A stretch of 5,060 nt of DNA from an uncultured Haemophilus sp. (GCA_959600045.1 CAUGKJ010000087.1:1-5060); one strand, 5' to 3'; positions 1 through 5,060 are shown, numbered from the stretch's first letter. Numbers and translations are program-made. The notes: a model not told the origin generated them from the sequence alone.

Positions 1-790
1 TTTGGCTTTGTTGTTGTGCTTGCTCAACTTGGTTTTGTGTTTTAGCCAAATTCTTTTGATTAATCACGTCTTGAATGGCGGCAATTTGTTGCTGCAATGC
101 TTGAACACGAGTATTTAATAACTCATATCGACTTTGATAAAGGACTGTCAACTGATCGCTATTTTTTAATAGCACTTGATTATAGATATTTTTTAGCTCA
201 ATCAGTTGAAGTTCAAGCTGAATTTGCTGTTTTAACAACGAACTCGTTGTTGGATCTGCCAATTTCTGATTCAACTCTTGCGTACGTTTCACATTATCTC
301 TCAAGGCGGTTTGAGCACGTTCCGACACAGAGCTCTGCCCTGCAAGTTGCGTATTCACCGCACTTAATGCAGATTGGGCATCTTGTTGTTGATTGGTCAG
401 TTTCTCAACCTGAGCCTGTAGATTGGCTAAACTTTGTGAAGCATAATCGGTGTTACTTGGCGTGCTTAACTGCTTTTTAAGATTTTGAAGATCAGCATTA
501 TTCTTCTGAATTTCAGAATCTGCATCAATAAGCGTATCTTGCAAATCATTGTTATTTTTTTGCTGAGTTTGAATTTGTTGCAAGAAATCAAGGGAAGCCT
601 GGATTGTCGCGACATTATTTGTTTTTTCATCACCATCTGGTAATTTTTGTGCATCAGCTAATTCACTTTTTAGAGTTTTTTCTGTCGGCAAATCAGCATT
701 ACTATTCTCTGCCCAAACAGGCTGAGAAAGCGACATTGTAAAAACAAATGAAAGACCAAGTGCGGTCAAAACACGAGAGATTTTTTTCAT
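1..790 (-). CDS. mscK: Mechanosensitive channel MscK (KefA) precursor, N-terminal part, truncated by window edge
   Basis: The frame is open from the ATG at 790 to the left edge, giving 263 residues with no stop. Residues 1-27 form a signal peptide: a Lys-Lys start, a hydrophobic core around LTALGLSFVF, and a likely cleavage after VWA before ENS. The rest is Gln/Asn/Leu-rich and strongly predicted coiled coil, for example LQAQVEKLTNQQQDAQ and ALQQQIAAIQDVINQK. This is typical of the long periplasmic N-terminal domain of MscK/KefA channels, which are about 1100 residues in total. The membrane pore and MscS-like domain would lie outside the window. The family opens under membrane tension and, in E. 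coli, responds to external potassium. The start is supported by AGGAAAG eight bases upstream. It is the last visible gene of the seqA-menE-mscK series. An unrelated coiled-coil envelope protein is possible but less likely, because as I recall Haemophilus has kefA/mscK next to menE-seqA. Confidence 0.8.
   Translation of the reverse strand, partial: MKKISRVLTALGLSFVFTMSLSQPVWAENSNADLPTEKTLKSELADAQKLPDGDEKTNNVATIQASLDFLQQIQTQQKNNNDLQDTLIDADSEIQKNNADLQNLKKQLSTPSNTDYASQSLANLQAQVEKLTNQQQDAQSALSAVNTQLAGQSSVSERAQTALRDNVKRTQELNQKLADPTTSSLLKQQIQLELQLIELKNIYNQVLLKNSDQLTVLYQSRYELLNTRVQALQQQIAAIQDVINQKNLAKTQNQVEQAQQQSQ
357..365 (-). repeat. DNA uptake signal sequence (core 9-mer) in mscK
   Basis: Exact ACCGCACTT on the plus strand, i.e. 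AAGTGCGGT on the coding strand, read as Ser-Ala-Val within the mscK coiled-coil region. Confidence 0.85.
758..766 (+). repeat. DNA uptake signal sequence in the mscK signal peptide
   Basis: Exact AAGTGCGGT on the plus strand. On the coding (minus) strand it is ACCGCACTT and encodes Thr-Ala-Leu in the hydrophobic core of the signal peptide. Confidence 0.85.
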
Positions 791-798
791 TAAACTAA

Positions 799-806
799 CT
801 TTCCTA
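799..806 (-). promoter_or_regulatory. mscK ribosome binding site overlapping the menE stop codon
   Basis: On the minus strand AGGAAAG (805-799) lies eight bases before the mscK ATG. Its first two bases are the last two bases of the menE TAG stop (806-804). Ribosomes ending menE would therefore stop on top of the mscK initiation site, which suggests translational coupling (inference). Confidence 0.7.
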
Positions 807-2156
807 TTGTTGCGACAGCCAATCGGCCAGTGCTTTGCGAGAAATCTTTATTGCCCCTTGGATTAAATCCTGCGGGAGTTCATAGTAGGCAACAGGTTGC
901 TTAAATCGTTCCAATCGCCCTTGTAAAAAAACGTTGAGAGATTCGACCGCACTTTCATTGAAGGATGTATGAAATTCAACAATCGCGACAGGACGATGGC
1001 CAAATTCCTCATCATATTTAGGCAAAACAAAGACTTGCTTCACTAAATCTGATTGTGCAATCACTTTTTCAATTTCTTCCGGCTGAATATTTTCACCGCC
1101 AGAAATAAACATATTATCCAATCGGCCTTGAATGACTAATTCGTTATCGAGCCATTGGCCTTTATCTTTGGTTTGGAACCAACCTTCAGCATTAGTAAGC
1201 GGATCAACACACCCATTGCGCCAATATCCCATGGCAAGTCCCGCACCTTTTAGCCAAACTTCTTCATTCACTAACTTGAACTCTCGACCAAGCAAAGGCT
1301 GCCCCACACCGATTTTTCCATCCGATTGTTTAGCAAATGCGGTAGAAGCCATTTCGGTCATACCATAACCTGAATAACTGCGAATCCCTAATTCACTTAA
1401 CGCTTGGGTTAATTTTACAGGGATTTGTGTTCCACCCAATAATACCGCTTGAGTTTGAATAGATTGTGGATGTTCGGCCAAATAATCAAACCAACGCTGC
1501 AATTGCGTTGGCACGAGAGAAACATGGGAAACCTCACCAATAGATTGATAAAAATCTTCTTTCGGTAAAACTAAGGTTGCACCTGCGTAAAGCCAGCGCC
1601 ATACAATGCCTTGTCCGGAAACATGATAAAGCGGTAAAGAAAGTAGCCAAGATTCCGTTTTGCCAAAATTCATTAAGGCACAAACGCCTTCGGCATTAGC
1701 CAAATGAGCAGAAATATTATGCACCACAGCTTTTGGCAAACCAGTCGAACCCGATGTTAATGTCATCGTTGCCGCTTTTGTAAAATCAGCGTTATGTTCG
1801 GGTAATGCTTTAACAGCTAAATAATGAATATCTTCGGTTTGATAACAAAAACCCACACCATACATTCGGCACAATTCTTCTCTTTTTTCTTGAGGAAATG
1901 CAGGGTTGATACCTAAAATTTTTGCGCCTTGCTGAATAACGGCTAAATAAAGAAATAAGATCTGTTCTGAATTTTTACCACAAAAAGCAACCGCACTTTG
2001 CGCTGTCACACCTTGTTGTAAAAGAAAGGCTTCCACCTGATTAATTTTCTCAGCAAGTTCTGCCCAAGTAAAAGGATCGCCCTGCGAATTTCGCAACGCG
2101 ACCTGATTTGTATACGCTGAATTTTGGGCAAATGCTTGCCAAGGGAATTTTTGCAT
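804..2156 (-). CDS. menE: o-Succinylbenzoate--CoA ligase MenE (menaquinone biosynthesis)
   Basis: A 450-residue acyl-CoA synthetase of the ANL (adenylate-forming) superfamily, of normal length for MenE. The family activates o-succinylbenzoate with ATP and joins it to CoA in cytosolic menaquinone synthesis, which supplies the anaerobic respiratory quinone. Visible motifs in order: the P-loop LTSGSTGLPK at 133-142; YSGYGMTEMAS at 261-271; the ribose-binding region GWFQTKDKG at 325-333 with D331; the hinge motif GRLDNMFISGGENIQPEEIE at 344-363; and the C-terminal IKISRKAL with the likely catalytic lysine K437. All the expected core motifs are present. The ATG lies four bases after the seqA stop, with only a weak Shine-Dalgarno-like AAG, so translation probably depends on seqA (inference). 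Two uptake signals lie inside the gene. Another acyl-CoA ligase specificity is possible, but the short length and the neighbourhood favour MenE. Confidence 0.92.
   Translation of the reverse strand: MQKFPWQAFAQNSAYTNQVALRNSQGDPFTWAELAEKINQVEAFLLQQGVTAQSAVAFCGKNSEQILFLYLAVIQQGAKILGINPAFPQEKREELCRMYGVGFCYQTEDIHYLAVKALPEHNADFTKAATMTLTSGSTGLPKAVVHNISAHLANAEGVCALMNFGKTESWLLSLPLYHVSGQGIVWRWLYAGATLVLPKEDFYQSIGEVSHVSLVPTQLQRWFDYLAEHPQSIQTQAVLLGGTQIPVKLTQALSELGIRSYSGYGMTEMASTAFAKQSDGKIGVGQPLLGREFKLVNEEVWLKGAGLAMGYWRNGCVDPLTNAEGWFQTKDKGQWLDNELVIQGRLDNMFISGGENIQPEEIEKVIAQSDLVKQVFVLPKYDEEFGHRPVAIVEFHTSFNESAVESLNVFLQGRLERFKQPVAYYELPQDLIQGAIKISRKALADWLSQQ
946..954 (-). repeat. DNA uptake signal sequence in menE (3' part)
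   Basis: Exact core 9-mer with the AAGTGCGGT orientation on the menE coding strand, read as Ser-Ala-Val in the stretch ESAVES. Confidence 0.85.
1990..1998 (-). repeat. DNA uptake signal sequence in menE (5' part)
   Basis: Exact core 9-mer in the AAGTGCGGT orientation on the menE coding strand, read as Ser-Ala-Val in QSAVAF. Confidence 0.85.
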
Positions 2157-2160
2157 TGAC

Positions 2161-2802
2161 TTAGTTGCTAACGAAATAAGGGCGAACTTCGTCGATTAAA
2201 TATTCCGGCAAATGCATAGACTGCATCGCCCCTTCTAGCATCAACATTTTACGACCACTATTGGTATTGGTAATCACCCAATATGGCGTATCTGGAATTT
2301 GTTTTGGTTTAGTATGATTACCCGCCACAAGCAACGTTCCTTCATCACGAGCAAAATACACACGAGTACGGCCTTGCAAGCTTTCTGTTGCCTGTGCAAA
2401 GCTTTCTGGATTGGTACGATAAAGCGTACGTAATATACTTAAAAAACGCACAACGGCTTTTGGCTCTTCTTTAAATTCAGCAGAATTCAAGAGTGCACGC
2501 ACTTTATCAACAATGTGATTGATTGCTTCATCCGATTGTTTTTTCACTGCTTTTGGCGGCTCTGCTGGTTCAACTTTTGGTTGAGATGCTTCGGTTGCTT
2601 TTTCCGTTAAAACAGGCTCAGAATGCACCGCACTTTTTGGCGTTTCAGCTGACGAGACTGATTCAAAGAAATCAACCGAGCTTGTTGCGTGAATAGGTAA
2701 ATTCAACAAACGGCGAAGAATATCAGACGCACTTTCTCCAATAGATTGAGTTTGTGCCGCAATGTATTGATATAATTCTTCATCGACTTCAATTATCTTC
2801 AT
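2161..2802 (-). CDS. seqA: Negative modulator of replication initiation SeqA
   Basis: A 213-residue relative of E. coli SeqA, which is about 181 residues. SeqA binds hemimethylated GATC sites, sequesters newly replicated oriC and delays re-initiation. Residues 1-35 form the multimerisation domain, with the conserved MKIIEVDEELYQYIA and GESASDILRRLL. Residues about 36-92 are a Pro/Glu/Ser/Lys-rich linker that is longer than in E. coli and accounts for most of the extra length. Residues about 93-210 are the DNA-binding domain, with GRTRVYFA at 144-151 (R145, T146, R147 in the phosphate/DNA-contact loop) and TPYWVITNTNSGRK at 172-185 (N179 and N181 in the GATC-reading loop). GGAGAG lies six bases before the ATG, which confirms the start. 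It is the first gene of the minus-strand unit, with menE four bases downstream. As I recall, E. coli seqA is instead followed by pgm. Confidence 0.95.
   Translation of the reverse strand: MKIIEVDEELYQYIAAQTQSIGESASDILRRLLNLPIHATSSVDFFESVSSAETPKSAVHSEPVLTEKATEASQPKVEPAEPPKAVKKQSDEAINHIVDKVRALLNSAEFKEEPKAVVRFLSILRTLYRTNPESFAQATESLQGRTRVYFARDEGTLLVAGNHTKPKQIPDTPYWVITNTNSGRKMLMLEGAMQSMHLPEYLIDEVRPYFVSN
2627..2635 (-). repeat. DNA uptake signal sequence in the seqA linker
   Basis: Exact core 9-mer on the seqA coding strand, read as Ser-Ala-Val in KSAVHS. It lies in the low-complexity linker between the two SeqA domains, where sequence constraint is expected to be low. Confidence 0.85.
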
Positions 2803-2815
2803 TTTTTTCTCTCCG

Positions 2816-2842
2816 TTTGCTAAAATTTTCGTCCATTATAAC
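2816..2842 (+). promoter_or_regulatory. Weak predicted promoter for the ybfF-type esterase gene
   Basis: TATAAC at 2837-2842 is a five-of-six match to the -10 element on the plus strand. Four of its bases are shared with the seqA -10 on the other strand. No good -35 is visible: TTTGCT at 2816-2821 is poor and only 15 bases away. A leader of roughly 24 bases would result. Part of the gene's expression may need an activator or may be low. Confidence 0.35.
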
Positions 2843-2863
2843 GATTTCTAACCAAATTCTCAC
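2835..2863 (-). promoter_or_regulatory. Predicted sigma-70 promoter for seqA-menE-mscK
   Basis: On the minus strand a perfect TATAAT lies at 2840-2835. It is preceded at a 17-base spacing by GTGAGA (2863-2858), which matches four of six bases of the -35 consensus. The leader to the seqA ATG would be about 25 bases and includes GGAGAG at 2814-2809. No GATC site lies in the intergenic region, so SeqA autoregulation through GATC at this promoter is not suggested. Confidence 0.6.
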
Positions 2864-2872
2864 GCAAAATAT

Positions 2873-3658
2873 ATGTCATCTTCCCAATTATTAAACCATC
2901 AATTTCACCAAGCAAAACAATCAATTAATTCGCCTACTTTAGTTTTCATTCATGGCTTGTTTGGGGATATGAATAATCTTGGCGTCATCGCGCGTGCATT
3001 TAGCAATAACTATAATATTTTGCGCGTAGATTTACGTAATCATGGACATAGTTTTCATTCAGAAACAATGAATTACGATGTCATGGCTGATGATGTATGG
3101 CAACTTATCGATCATCTTCAATTAGATAAGGTTATCTTAATTGGTCATTCAATGGGTGGAAAAACAGCCATGAAAATGACCGCTCTTCAACCACAACGCG
3201 TGGAAAAATTAGTTGTTATTGATATAGCCCCAGTCGCAAATAGCAGTGCTGGACATGATGATGTGTTCCGTGGTTTGTTTGCGGTGAAAAAAGCGCAGCC
3301 ACAAACTCGTCAACAAGCTAAGCCTATTTTAGAAACTGAAATTGCCGATCCGAGTGTGGTGCAATTTATGTTGAAATCTTTTGAGCCTACTTCAAGTGAA
3401 TATTTTCGCTTCAATTTGACCGCACTTTTTGAACATTATGCGGAGCTAATGGATTGGCAAGAGGTCTTCGCTAATACGCCTACACTCTTCATCAAAGGTG
3501 GCCTTTCATCTTATATTAAACCTGAATATACCGAAACTATTCTAAAACAATTCCCGAATGCGACCTCCTTTACCATCAATGGTTGTGGGCACTGGGTTCA
3601 TGCCGAAAAACCTGATTTTGTGATACGTGCTATTGATAGGTTTCTAAATAAGAATTAA
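2873..3658 (+). CDS. ybfF: Alpha/beta-hydrolase esterase, YbfF family
   Basis: A 261-residue cytosolic alpha/beta-hydrolase with no signal peptide. E. coli YbfF is about 254 residues and shows acyl-CoA/palmitoyl esterase activity; the physiological substrate is unclear. Visible features in order: the oxyanion-hole motif FIHGLFGDMNNLG starting near residue 25; VDLRNHGHS at 52-60, a typical second conserved block; the nucleophile elbow GHSMGG at 91-96 with Ser93; LVVIDIAPV with D117, the likely acid as in YbfF; and GCGHWVHAEKP with catalytic H240. All three triad residues are therefore present. The ATG at 2873 is the only plausible start, since an in-frame TAA lies at 2849-2851 and no other start codon follows before it. 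No Shine-Dalgarno sequence precedes it. It is divergent from seqA and followed by fldA-fur, the same order as in enterobacteria except that ybfE is missing. Confidence 0.88.
   Translation: MSSSQLLNHQFHQAKQSINSPTLVFIHGLFGDMNNLGVIARAFSNNYNILRVDLRNHGHSFHSETMNYDVMADDVWQLIDHLQLDKVILIGHSMGGKTAMKMTALQPQRVEKLVVIDIAPVANSSAGHDDVFRGLFAVKKAQPQTRQQAKPILETEIADPSVVQFMLKSFEPTSSEYFRFNLTALFEHYAELMDWQEVFANTPTLFIKGGLSSYIKPEYTETILKQFPNATSFTINGCGHWVHAEKPDFVIRAIDRFLNKN
3419..3427 (-). repeat. DNA uptake signal sequence in ybfF
   Basis: Exact ACCGCACTT on the plus (coding) strand, read as Thr-Ala-Leu in NLTALF of the esterase. Confidence 0.85.
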
Positions 3659-3662
3659 TCGC

Positions 3663-3703
3663 TTTAAATGAGAATTATTCTATTCAAATGAGAATTCATT
3701 TAT
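3663..3703 (+). promoter_or_regulatory. Two Fur-box-like direct repeats upstream of fldA-fur
   Basis: The 11-mer AAATGAGAATT occurs at 3666-3676 and again at 3686-3696, exactly 20 bases apart. The first is centred on the inverted repeat AGAAT-T-ATTCT (3671-3681) and matches 10 of 14 defined positions of the 7-1-7 Fur core (TGATAAT-N-ATTATCA). The second has a good left half and a poor right half (8 of 14). They overlap the predicted fldA promoter, so iron-loaded Fur could block RNA polymerase. Binding is inferred from pattern only. Confidence 0.65.
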
Positions 3704-3711
3704 GTTATAGT
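3683..3711 (+). promoter_or_regulatory. Predicted extended -10 promoter for fldA-fur
   Basis: TATAGT at 3706-3711 is preceded by TG at 3703-3704, giving the extended -10 form TGnTATAGT. TTCAAA at 3683-3688 matches four of six -35 bases at the ideal 17-base spacing. The -35 element and spacer lie within the second Fur-like repeat. Transcription would begin near 3718, leaving a leader of about 65 bases. Confidence 0.6.
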
Positions 3712-3723
3712 TCGCACAAATTG

Positions 3724-3750
3724 TGGGGCTTTGATCCCTCATCTTTTTTT
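3724..3750 (+). terminator. Possible weak hairpin with T tract in the fldA leader
   Basis: TGGGG (3724-3728) can pair with CCCTCA-type bases at 3737-3741, giving four or five pairs including one G-U around an eight-base loop. Two bases later comes a run of seven T (3744-3750). It could end ybfF transcripts or attenuate fldA. The stem is short, so chance is a real possibility. Confidence 0.3.
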
Positions 3751-3785
3751 CTACTCACCTAATTTTATTTCAAAAGGAAAGAACA

Positions 3786-4310
3786 ATGGCAGTTGTCGGT
3801 TTATTTTACGGTAGTGACACAGGTAATACAGAAAACATTGCAAAAATGATTCAAAAGCAATTAGGCAACGAACTCGTTGATATTCGTGACATTGCAAAAA
3901 GCTCTAAAGAAGATATCGAAGGTTATGATTTTTTACTTTTCGGTATTCCAACTTGGTATTACGGTGAAGCACAAGCTGACTGGGATGATTTCTTCCCAAC
4001 CTTAGAAGAAATTGATTTTACTGACAAATTAGTCGGTATCTTTGGCTGTGGCGATCAGGAAGACTACGCAGATTATTTCTGTGATGCGATCGGTACAGTA
4101 CGAGATATCGTTGAACCGCGCGGTGCGATTATTGTAGGGAACTGGCCAACGGATGGTTATACCTTTGAATCATCAAAGGCATTATTAGATGATGGAAACT
4201 TTATCGGTTTATGTATTGATGAAGATCGTCAACCTGAACTTACTGCAGAACGCGTAGAGAAATGGACAAAACAAATCTACGATGAAATGTGTTTAGCAGA
4301 ATTAGCTTAA
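3786..4310 (+). CDS. fldA: Flavodoxin FldA (long-chain, FMN electron carrier)
   Basis: A 174-residue long-chain flavodoxin; E. coli FldA is 176. It is a soluble one-domain FMN protein that carries low-potential electrons. Its enterobacterial partners are flavodoxin/ferredoxin reductase and several radical or reductive enzymes, and it replaces ferredoxin when iron is short. The FMN phosphate loop is GSDTGNTE at 9-16. The first isoalloxazine loop is PTWYYGEAQADW at 55-66 with W57, and the second is FGCGDQEDYADYFCDA at 86-101 with Y94 stacking on the flavin. The acidic surface (many Asp and Glu) and the insertion around residues 120-145 are typical of long-chain members. A strong AAGGAAAG (3774-3781) lies four bases before the ATG. 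fur follows after 33 bases, so the two are probably co-transcribed from the Fur-box promoter upstream. Confidence 0.97.
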   Translation: MAVVGLFYGSDTGNTENIAKMIQKQLGNELVDIRDIAKSSKEDIEGYDFLLFGIPTWYYGEAQADWDDFFPTLEEIDFTDKLVGIFGCGDQEDYADYFCDAIGTVRDIVEPRGAIIVGNWPTDGYTFESSKALLDDGNFIGLCIDEDRQPELTAERVEKWTKQIYDEMCLAELA

Positions 4311-4343
4311 CCATCTCTAATTTAGCAAATTTAAGGGAACATT

Positions 4344-4778
4344 ATGTCTGAAGAAAACATCAAATTACTCAAAAAAGCAGGATTAAAAATTACTGAACCT
4401 CGGCTCACTATCCTTGCATTAATGCAAGAGCATAAACATGAACATTTCTCAGCTGAAGAAGTATATAAAATCTTGTTAGAGCAAGGCAGTGATATTGGCC
4501 TTGCAACTGTATATCGCGTGCTTAACCAATTTGATGAAGCGCATATCTTGATTCGCCATAATTTTGAAGGCAACAAATCTGTTTTTGAGCTCGCGCCAAC
4601 AGAACACCACGATCACATTATCTGTGAAGATTGTGGCAAAGTATTTGAGTTTACAGATAACATTATTGAACAACGTCAAAAAGAAATCAGTGAACAACAT
4701 GGCATCAAATTAAAAGCGCACAGTTTATACCTCTACGGTAAATGTAGCGATATCAACAAATGTGAAGAGAAAAAATAA
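4344..4778 (+). CDS. fur: Ferric uptake regulator Fur
   Basis: A 144-residue Fur; E. coli Fur is 148. It is a cytosolic dimeric repressor that uses Fe(II) as co-repressor to silence iron uptake genes. Residues 1-80 form the winged-helix DNA-binding domain, with GLKITEPRLTIL at 13-24 and the recognition region IGLATVYRVLNQF at 51-63. The metal sites are visible: H34 (equivalent to E. coli H33), E82, HHDH at 88-91, the structural zinc pair C94 and C97 in CEDCGKVFEF, and a second Cys pair C134 and C140. The second pair is six residues apart rather than the five I recall for E. coli. AAGGGA (4333-4338) sits five bases before the ATG. No separate promoter is evident in the 33-base gap after fldA, so expression most likely comes from the fldA promoter. 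A double terminator follows. Confidence 0.97.
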   Translation: MSEENIKLLKKAGLKITEPRLTILALMQEHKHEHFSAEEVYKILLEQGSDIGLATVYRVLNQFDEAHILIRHNFEGNKSVFELAPTEHHDHIICEDCGKVFEFTDNIIEQRQKEISEQHGIKLKAHSLYLYGKCSDINKCEEKK

Positions 4779-4793
4779 TTCTTGCTAAAAAAC

Positions 4794-4824
4794 AAAAACC
4801 TTAGGCTAAAACCTAAGGTTTTTT
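4794..4824 (+). terminator. Rho-independent terminator after fur, probably bidirectional
   Basis: A perfect 12-base-pair stem, AAAAACCTTAGG (4794-4805) with CCTAAGGTTTTT (4812-4823), encloses the six-base loop CTAAAA and ends in a T run. The A run on the left gives a T run on the other strand, so it can also stop transcripts coming from argG. Confidence 0.88.
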
Positions 4825-4838
4825 ATTCTCTCAACTAA

Positions 4839-4847
4839 AAGTGCGGT
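4839..4847 (+). repeat. DNA uptake signal sequence, left arm of the terminator pair
   Basis: Exact AAGTGCGGT forming the left arm of the hairpin between fur and argG. Confidence 0.9.
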
Positions 4848-4855
4848 TAAAATCG

Positions 4856-4864
4856 ACCGCACTT
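4856..4864 (-). repeat. DNA uptake signal sequence, right arm of the terminator pair
   Basis: Exact ACCGCACTT, the inverse of the copy eight bases to its left. Together they form the stem of the terminator. Confidence 0.9.
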
Positions 4865-4884
4865 TTTATATTTAAAGGAGAAAA

Positions 4885-5060
<176 letters not shown>

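Larger units (their letters stand above)
4837..4867. terminator. Terminator hairpin made of two inverted uptake signal sequences
   Basis: AAAAGTGCGGT (4837-4847) pairs perfectly over 11 bases with ACCGCACTTTT (4856-4866) around the eight-base loop TAAAATCG. T runs flank it on either strand. Each arm contains one exact uptake signal. It lies 18 bases before the argG stop codon on the argG reading side and after the fur terminator on the other, so it probably serves argG mainly and fur as backup. Inverted uptake-signal pairs acting as terminators are well known in Haemophilus. Confidence 0.85.

Noticed and set aside
97..480. Plus-strand open frame of 127 codons
   Set aside because: It lies opposite the mscK frame, has no ribosome site or recognisable domain, and its composition follows from the antisense of a Gln/Leu-rich coiled coil.
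466..654. Minus-strand open frame of 62 codons
   Set aside because: It lies within mscK on the same strand in another frame, with Lys/Ile/Met-rich low-complexity translation typical of a frame-shifted AT-rich gene.
778..790. Run of seven A right after the mscK start codon, a possible phase-variation tract
   Set aside because: Seven A is common in an AT-rich genome and at signal-peptide Lys codons. Phase-variable genes here usually use longer tetranucleotide or homopolymer tracts.
1336..1344. AAATGCGGT resembling an uptake signal in menE
   Set aside because: One mismatch inside the core; single-mismatch copies are expected and are not counted.
1132..1368. Plus-strand open frame opposite menE
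   Set aside because: It is antisense to a strongly supported menE, with no motif or ribosome site.
2697..2740. Near uptake signal in seqA (GACGCACTTT on the plus strand)
   Set aside because: It has a mismatch in the core 9-mer and encodes the conserved GESASD of SeqA, so protein constraint explains it.
4311..4343. Possible separate fur promoter or a small upstream coding frame (uof-like)
   Set aside because: Only 33 bases lie between fldA and fur, with no convincing -10/-35 pair and no room for a coding frame, so only the fur ribosome site is supported.
4331..4700. Two minus-strand open frames opposite fur (4331-4576 and 4476-4700)
   Set aside because: Both are antisense to a complete, motif-rich fur gene and overlap each other. 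Neither shows a family signature.

Overview
The window looks like a piece of a Pasteurellaceae chromosome, most likely Haemophilus or a close relative such as Aggregatibacter. It is AT-rich and carries eight exact copies of the 9-bp Haemophilus-type DNA uptake signal sequence (AAGTGCGGT or its complement). All seven genes are housekeeping genes with gamma-proteobacterial relatives. The species cannot be fixed from the sequence alone.

Layout. On the minus strand, reading right to left from 2802, are seqA (control of replication initiation), menE (menaquinone biosynthesis) and the 5' part of mscK (mechanosensitive channel, running off the left edge). They are separated by only 4 and 13 bases and look like one transcription unit. 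A 70-bp divergent promoter region (2803-2872) separates them from the plus-strand genes. These are an alpha/beta-hydrolase esterase of the YbfF type (2873-3658), flavodoxin fldA (3786-4310) and the ferric uptake regulator fur (4344-4778). At the right edge lies the 3' end of argG on the minus strand, convergent with fur. Two hairpin terminators sit back to back between fur and argG, and the second is built from an inverted pair of uptake signals.

How the parts work together. fldA and fur form a compact pair behind a promoter that overlaps two Fur-box-like repeats. This suggests that iron-loaded Fur represses both flavodoxin (the iron-free substitute for ferredoxin) and itself. The divergent seqA / ybfF-fldA-fur arrangement matches the E. 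coli K-12 neighbourhood as I recall it. Two differences are that ybfE is absent between ybfF and fldA, and that seqA is followed by menE-mscK rather than pgm.

There is no gene-free stretch over 300 bases. I see no mobile element, CRISPR array, tRNA or rRNA, and no convincing undescribed system. The most interesting signals are regulatory: the Fur/promoter overlap, the overlapping divergent -10 elements, the uptake-signal terminator and the reading-frame bias of the uptake signals.
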